Of a stretch of 9,975 bases of DNA, positions 5,723 through 9,975 are shown one piece after another. The first letter of the stretch is position 1. Each line of letters starts with the position of its first letter. Under the pieces are notes generated by a model. It was not told the DNA's origin and did not search any database. It saw only the letters and a program-made list of their open reading frames with translations. Both the position numbers and the translations under genes were made by a program. The DNA is taken from positions 1-9,975 of the forward strand of contig JAIRXV010000095.1 of NCBI GenBank assembly GCA_031268115.1, written 5' to 3'. This DNA comes from Bifidobacteriaceae bacterium. Lineage in GTDB: Bacteria > Actinomycetota > Actinomycetes > Actinomycetales > WQXJ01.

Positions 5723-8700
5723 CTATTCCGCGCCCGCCGGCTCGACTGCGGCGGCTCGCGGCACACCGCCCGCGCCCGCTGCTCCCCGGCTACTGGCCGC
5801 GGCTCCGGCAAGGAGCAGTTTGATCCGGTTCAGCTGGTTGACTTCGCTGGCACCGGGGTCGTATTCGATTGCGACGATGTTCGCCTCGGGATGCCGCCGT
5901 CTAATCTCTCGGAACATGCCTTTGCCGGTGACGTGGTTGGGTAGGCACGCGAACGGCTGGGCACAGATTATCGCGTTGACTCCATTTTCGATGAGTTCGA
6001 GGATTTCAGCAGTCAATAGCCACCCCTCCCCCGCCTGATTTCCTAGGGACGCGATTGGTTCGGCCGCGCGTATCATGCTGGGAAGGTGTCCAGGTCCGGG
6101 GATATCCGTCCGTGCCCGCGCGAGCGCGCGCCGCACCGGTGCGCGATACGCTTCGGCCAGCCACCGCAAGCCTTTCTTGAGATACCGCTTGCGGCCTTCG
6201 GTGCCGAGGTTGCGGTAGTTCCATTCCGCCGCGTACATGCCGTTGACAACGAACTCCATGAGGCCGGGCAGTGTGGCTTCCCACCCTTCTGCTTCAACCA
6301 CGTCTACGACGTGGTTGTTCGCGTCCGGATGGAACTTCACCAGGATCTCTCCGACGATGCCGGCCCTCGGCTTCCGCGGAATGTCGCGTTTCGCGAGGCG
6401 GTCGAAGTCTTTGACTATTCCGCGTACGAGCCCGCCGTACCCCGACCATCGGTTGGTGAGGAAATACTGGCGCACGGCAGCGTCCCAAACTCGGTAGAGC
6501 GCCATCGTTGAACCGGGCGCGGCCTCATACGGACGAATCCTGAGGACAGCGGCCTGAAGAAGATCGCCCAGCGCGATGGCCTGCATGGCCCGATGCACCA
6601 TGGGCATGGTGAAGCGAATACCCGGGTTGCGTTCGATCCCTTGAGTGGACAGCGCTATTACGGGCACCTGCGGATAACCGGCCTCCACCAATGCTTTGCG
6701 CAATAGGCCGGTGTAGTTTGTGGCGCGGCACATGCCTCCTGTCTGGGTGATTACAACACTTGTAGTGTCGGGATCGCGCTGCCCGGACGTGAACGCACCC
6801 ACAAGCTGACCCACTACCATAATGGCCGGGTAACAGGAATCGTTGTTGACGTATCTGAGGCCGGTTTCGACGTCTTCGCCCGTGGTGTGCTCAAGCACCT
6901 CCAACCGGTAGCCTGCCCCTTGGAATACGGCCTCCAGCAAGGAGAAATGTACCGGCGACATTTGCGGGGCAACGATTGTGTGCTTGGCTTTCATTTCCTT
7001 GGTGAAGGCGCGGCGTTCCAAAGCGTAGCTGCCCTCGACCCCTGGGCCGGGCAGCGGGTGGGCGGCCCGTTCGGCCGCCGCTGCCGCCAGGGAGCGGAGC
7101 CGGATTCGGGCCGCCCCGAGGTTGGACACCTCGTCAATCTTCAAACAGGTGTAGACCCCATGCGAGGCGTGGAGGATTTCGGCCACTTGGTCGGTGGTAA
7201 TCGCGTCCAGTCCACAACCGAACGAATTCAGTTGCACCAATTCGAGCCCCTCGACCCGAGTGACGGCATCGGCGGCGGCATAGAGGCGCGAATGGTAGGC
7301 CCACTGGTCCCGCGAACGCAGCGGGCGAGCCACGTTCCCGAGGTGGGCAATGGAGTCCTCGGTGAGGACGGCCATACCCAGTCCCGTGATCAGCTCTGGG
7401 ATGCCATGGTGGATTTCTGGGTCCACGTGATAGGGCCGTCCGGCCAGGACGATGCCGGCCTTCCCCTTCGCTTTCATCCATTCCAAGGCCGCTTCCCCCG
7501 CTGTGCGCATATCCGCGGCGAACGCTTCCTGTTCGGCGTAGCCGGCCGCAACGGCCTCCCTGGCCTCAGCTAGGGTGACATTCCAATCCGCCAGAGTTTC
7601 GACCAACCGGTCGGCCAGCTTGTCCGGCAACGCAAGGTTGACGAAGGGATCTAAGAACCGGATCGGCTCGCCGTCGACCCCATCGCGCAGCGCCGCGATG
7701 TTGTTGCCTATCACCTGCGGGTAGGACGCAACCACGGGGCAGTTGTACCGGTTGTCGGCCCCTTCCACGAGTTCGCGTTCGTACGCGACAGACGGGTAGA
7801 AGATGGTCCGGATACCCCGGGCGACGAGCTGCTCGATGTGCCCGTGGACCAGTTTAGCCGGATAGCAAACATTCTCTGAGGCGATTGAATCCATACCTTG
7901 GACAAACAGGTCGTGGCTGGAGCGACCCGAGATCATGACACGGAATCCCAGACGGGTCAGGACGGTAAACCACAGGGGATAGTTCTCGTACATGTTCAAC
8001 ACTCGGGGGATACCAATGTCCCCGCGGGTGGCAGCGGCCTCAGTCAAGCGCCGATAGGCGAACAGGCGCTTGTACTTGGTCTCGTATAGGTTGGGGACCT
8101 CGGATTTGCCCCTGGTTTTGTCGGCGCCGCGTTCGCATCGGTTGCCAGACACGTGCCTTTCGCCGTCCGGGAACGTCGAGATAGTGCATTGGCAATGGTT
8201 TTGGCACAGCGAACAAGTGGCGGTCTGGGTCTGTACCGAAAGGTTGCGCAGCGCAACCGGTGGAAGTAGGCGAGAGGGATGGCCCGGCGCGTGGCGGGCA
8301 CGGGCAATCAGGGCGGCTCCGAAGGCACCCATCAATCCCGCGATGTTTGGGCGGACCACCTCGCGGCCAGTTAGCAGTTCGAAGGCCCGCAGGACGGCGT
8401 CGTTGCAGAACGTGCCGCCTTGGACCACGACGTGGGCGCCCAACTGGTCGGGATCGCGCAGCTTGATGACCTTGTAAAGGGCGTTGCGGACCACCGAATA
8501 GGACAGGCCAGCGGAAATATCACCGACGGTGGCACCTTCCTTGTGGGCTTGCTTGACGGAGGAGTTCATGAACACCGTGCAGCGTGAACCTAGATCCACC
8601 GGGGCGTATGCCGCCATCGCCGCCTCAGCGAACGTGTCGATGTCCAGACCGAGCGTCTGGGCAAAGGTCTGTAGGAAACTGCCGCAGCCGGACGAACAGG

Positions 8701-9975
8701 CCTCGTTGACTGAGATCGAATCGATCACGCCGTCGAAGATGCGCAAGTACTTCATGTCTTGCCCACCGATGTCGATGACGCTGGTGACTTCCGGGTCGAG
8801 GAACTCGGCGGCCCGATAATGCGCCATGGTCTCGACTTCGGCATCGTCCACGTGAAGGGCCGCCCGAATCAGGCCCTCGCCATAGCCCGTGGCGCAGGAC
8901 CGGGCGATGATCGCCTGACCGGGCAAGGCCCGGCGGACCTCGGTCAAGATGGCGGCGGCCGCCCCCACCGGATCGCCGCCGTTCGGGGCGTAGTGCGAGT
9001 AGACGATTCGAGCCGAATCGTCTACCAGGACGGCCTTGATGGTGGTAGAGCCGGCATCGATCCCCAGGAAGCATGCGCCGCGGGCCTCAGAGGTTGGGAC
9101 CTGTTGAACATGCGCCCGGGCGTGACGGGCCGCGAACGCCGCCCGGGAGTCTTCGTCCGCGAACAACGGCCGCATCCTTCCGGCCCCGCCGCCCGCGGCA
9201 CCGTTGCCACGGGCCGGAGCGATGGCCCGCGCCTCCAGGTCCGCCAGGGGTGAATCCTGTTCCGCCAAGAGCGCCGCCCCCACGGCAACTGTCAATTGGG
9301 CACGCTCCGGTGCCACCAATTCGGCCCCGCTGGCCGCCAACGCTCGGCCGAACGCGGCCCGCAGCTGGGGCAGGAAATGGAGCGGGCCGCCGAGGAAGAC
9401 CACGCGACCCCTAATGGGCCGCCCGCACGCCAAACCGGCGATGGTCTGGGTAGCCACGGCCTGGAAGATCGACGCCGCCAAATCCTCGTGGCGGGCGCCA
9501 TCGTTCAAAAGGGGTTGAATGTCCGATTTCGCGAACACTCCACACCGGGAGGCGATCGGATAGAGCGTTTCGTAGCGGGCCGCCAGGTTGTCCAGACCGG
9601 CGGCGTCAGTGCCAAGAAGTGTCGCCATCTGGTCGATGAACGCACCCGTGCCGCCCGCGCATGTACCGTTCATGCGCTGCTCGGGGACGGGTTTGAGATA
9701 GGTGATCTTGGCATCCTCGCCGCCGAGTTCGATGATCACGTCCGCAGCCGGGTCGAATAGCTGAATAGCGGTAGTTTCGGCGATTACCTCCTGCACAAAG
9801 GGCACACCCAGAAGATCGGCCATCCCCAAACCGGCCGATCCGGTGACCGCTGCCTTAGCGCTCTCACCGGGCCGGGCCGCGGCCACATCGGCTAGGAGCC
9901 GACCCAGCTCAATGTGGATTTCAGCGTGGTGGCGGCGGTAGTCCTCAAAGACAATCCGGTCCCCGTCGAAAAGCA
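5723..9975 (-). CDS. Large acyl-CoA dehydratase activase / 2-hydroxyacyl-CoA dehydratase-like fusion, 5' end missing
   Basis: The frame is open to the right edge (LFDGDRIVFEDYRRHH at the edge is a clear N-terminal domain segment), so at least 1416 residues are visible and a short start lies outside. Counting from codon 9886-9884: a first BcrA/BadF-type ATPase domain to ~215, with IELGGEDAK, CAGGTGAF and SRCGVFAKSD; a second, more canonical one at ~271-530, with GIDAGSTTIK, DIGGQDMK, NEACSSGCGSF, GSRCTVF and VVQGGTFCND; a Cys cluster at 558-584 (C-x2-C-x3-C-x-C plus CERG); a DUF2229-like region from ~622 (IGIPRVLNMYENYPLWF, ENVCYPAKLVHGH); and an HgdB-like end (SCYPAIM, GGMCRATNY, CAQPFACLPNH, EYDPGASEVNQLNR). 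In HgdC-type activases ATP hydrolysis with an intersubunit [4Fe-4S] cluster drives an electron into a dehydratase. The substrate of this giant fusion class is unknown. An anaerobic redox role is inferred. Confidence 0.9.
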   Translation of the reverse strand, partial: LFDGDRIVFEDYRRHHAEIHIELGRLLADVAAARPGESAKAAVTGSAGLGMADLLGVPFVQEVIAETTAIQLFDPAADVIIELGGEDAKITYLKPVPEQRMNGTCAGGTGAFIDQMATLLGTDAAGLDNLAARYETLYPIASRCGVFAKSDIQPLLNDGARHEDLAASIFQAVATQTIAGLACGRPIRGRVVFLGGPLHFLPQLRAAFGRALAASGAELVAPERAQLTVAVGAALLAEQDSPLADLEARAIAPARGNGAAGGGAGRMRPLFADEDSRAAFAARHARAHVQQVPTSEARGACFLGIDAGSTTIKAVLVDDSARIVYSHYAPNGGDPVGAAAAILTEVRRALPGQAIIARSCATGYGEGLIRAALHVDDAEVETMAHYRAAEFLDPEVTSVIDIGGQDMKYLRIFDGVIDSISVNEACSSGCGSFLQTFAQTLGLDIDTFAEAAMAAYAPVDLGSRCTVFMNSSVKQAHKEGATVGDISAGLSYSVVRNALYKVIKLRDPDQLGAHVVVQGGTFCNDAVLRAFELLTGREVVRPNIAGLMGAFGAALIARARHAPGHPSRLLPPVALRNLSVQTQTATCSLCQNHCQCTISTFPDGERHVSGNRCERGADKTRGKSEVPNLYETKYKRLFAYRRLTEAAATRGDIGIPRVLNMYENYPLWFTVLTRLGFRVMISGRSSHDLFVQGMDSIASENVCYPAKLVHGHIEQLVARGIRTIFYPSVAYERELVEGADNRYNCPVVASYPQVIGNNIAALRDGVDGEPIRFLDPFVNLALPDKLADRLVETLADWNVTLAEAREAVAAGYAEQEAFAADMRTAGEAALEWMKAKGKAGIVLAGRPYHVDPEIHHGIPELITGLGMAVLTEDSIAHLGNVARPLRSRDQWAYHSRLYAAADAVTRVEGLELVQLNSFGCGLDAITTDQVAEILHASHGVYTCLKIDEVSNLGAARIRLRSLAAAAAERAAHPLPGPGVEGSYALERRAFTKEMKAKHTIVAPQMSPVHFSLLEAVFQGAGYRLEVLEHTTGEDVETGLRYVNNDSCYPAIMVVGQLVGAFTSGQRDPDTTSVVITQTGGMCRATNYTGLLRKALVEAGYPQVPVIALSTQGIERNPGIRFTMPMVHRAMQAIALGDLLQAAVLRIRPYEAAPGSTMALYRVWDAAVRQYFLTNRWSGYGGLVRGIVKDFDRLAKRDIPRKPRAGIVGEILVKFHPDANNHVVDVVEAEGWEATLPGLMEFVVNGMYAAEWNYRNLGTEGRKRYLKKGLRWLAEAYRAPVRRALARARTDIPGPGHLPSMIRAAEPIASLGNQAGEGWLLTAEILELIENGVNAIICAQPFACLPNHVTGKGMFREIRRRHPEANIVAIEYDPGASEVNQLNRIKLLLAGAAASSRGAAGAGGVPRAAAVEPAGAE
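6295..6317. repeat. Perfect 10-bp inverted repeat within the activase gene
   Basis: CAACCACGTC (6295-6304) and GACGTGGTTG (6308-6317) with a 3-nt spacer, in the codons for NHVVDVV. It could form a hairpin in mRNA or be a two-fold protein site. Confidence 0.6.
8999..9025. repeat. Perfect 12-bp inverted repeat within the activase gene
   Basis: GTAGACGATTCG (8999-9010) and CGAATCGTCTAC (9014-9025) with a 3-nt spacer AGC. It lies in the second ATPase domain, in codons for VDDSARIVY. It is exact over all 12 pairs. Confidence 0.65.

Noticed and set aside
5042..5944. Plus-strand open frame of 300 codons
   Set aside because: It is antisense to rph and the 3' end of the activase gene, both clearly identified; the translation shows no domain.
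6887..7573. Plus-strand open frame of 228 codons
   Set aside because: It is antisense to the well-conserved DUF2229 to HgdB-like part of the activase gene.

Overview
The window is GC-rich, and several protein families in it are typical of Actinobacteria: a winged-helix/nucleotidyltransferase plus HEPN pair, a divergent GroES-like protein coupled to a DUF3618-type membrane protein, and adjacent rph-rdgB. The very large 2-hydroxyacyl-CoA dehydratase activase-type protein at the right end carries many Fe-S-type cysteines and belongs to a family common in anaerobes. The best guess is an anaerobic or facultatively anaerobic actinobacterium. Genus cannot be decided from this sequence.

Layout: (1) 1-877, plus strand: the 3' part of a winged-helix/nucleotidyltransferase gene followed 9 nt later by a HEPN-domain gene, a likely MNT-HEPN toxin-antitoxin module. 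(2) 878-1223: no convincing gene. (3) 1224-1296, minus: tRNA-Lys(CTT). (4) 1360-2165, minus: a two-gene unit, DUF3618-like membrane protein then GroES-like protein, with overlapping stop and start. (5) 2243-2324, plus: tRNA-Leu(TAG). (6) 2325-2606: no gene, but two strong inverted repeats between convergent transcription units. (7) 2607-4209, minus: a multi-spanning GT-C glycosyltransferase split into two frames at a run of eleven G (C on the plus strand). (8) 4320-5689, minus: rdgB and rph, translationally coupled. (9) 5723 to the right edge, minus: an activase/dehydratase fusion gene of at least 1416 codons, whose 5' end lies outside the window.

How the genes work together: the activase gene, rph and rdgB are tightly packed on the minus strand (33 nt gap, then a 4-nt overlap) and probably form one transcript; the glycosyltransferase follows after 110 nt and may or may not belong to it. 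RNase PH (tRNA 3' trimming) and RdgB (nucleotide-pool cleaning) are housekeeping functions. The activase is a redox/radical-type enzyme with no obvious functional tie to them.

The observations most worth checking are the G11 tract that switches the glycosyltransferase out of frame (a phase-variation candidate, an inactivating mutation or a sequencing error), the MNT-HEPN module whose HEPN C-terminus looks rearranged, and long perfect inverted repeats in both intergenic and coding positions.
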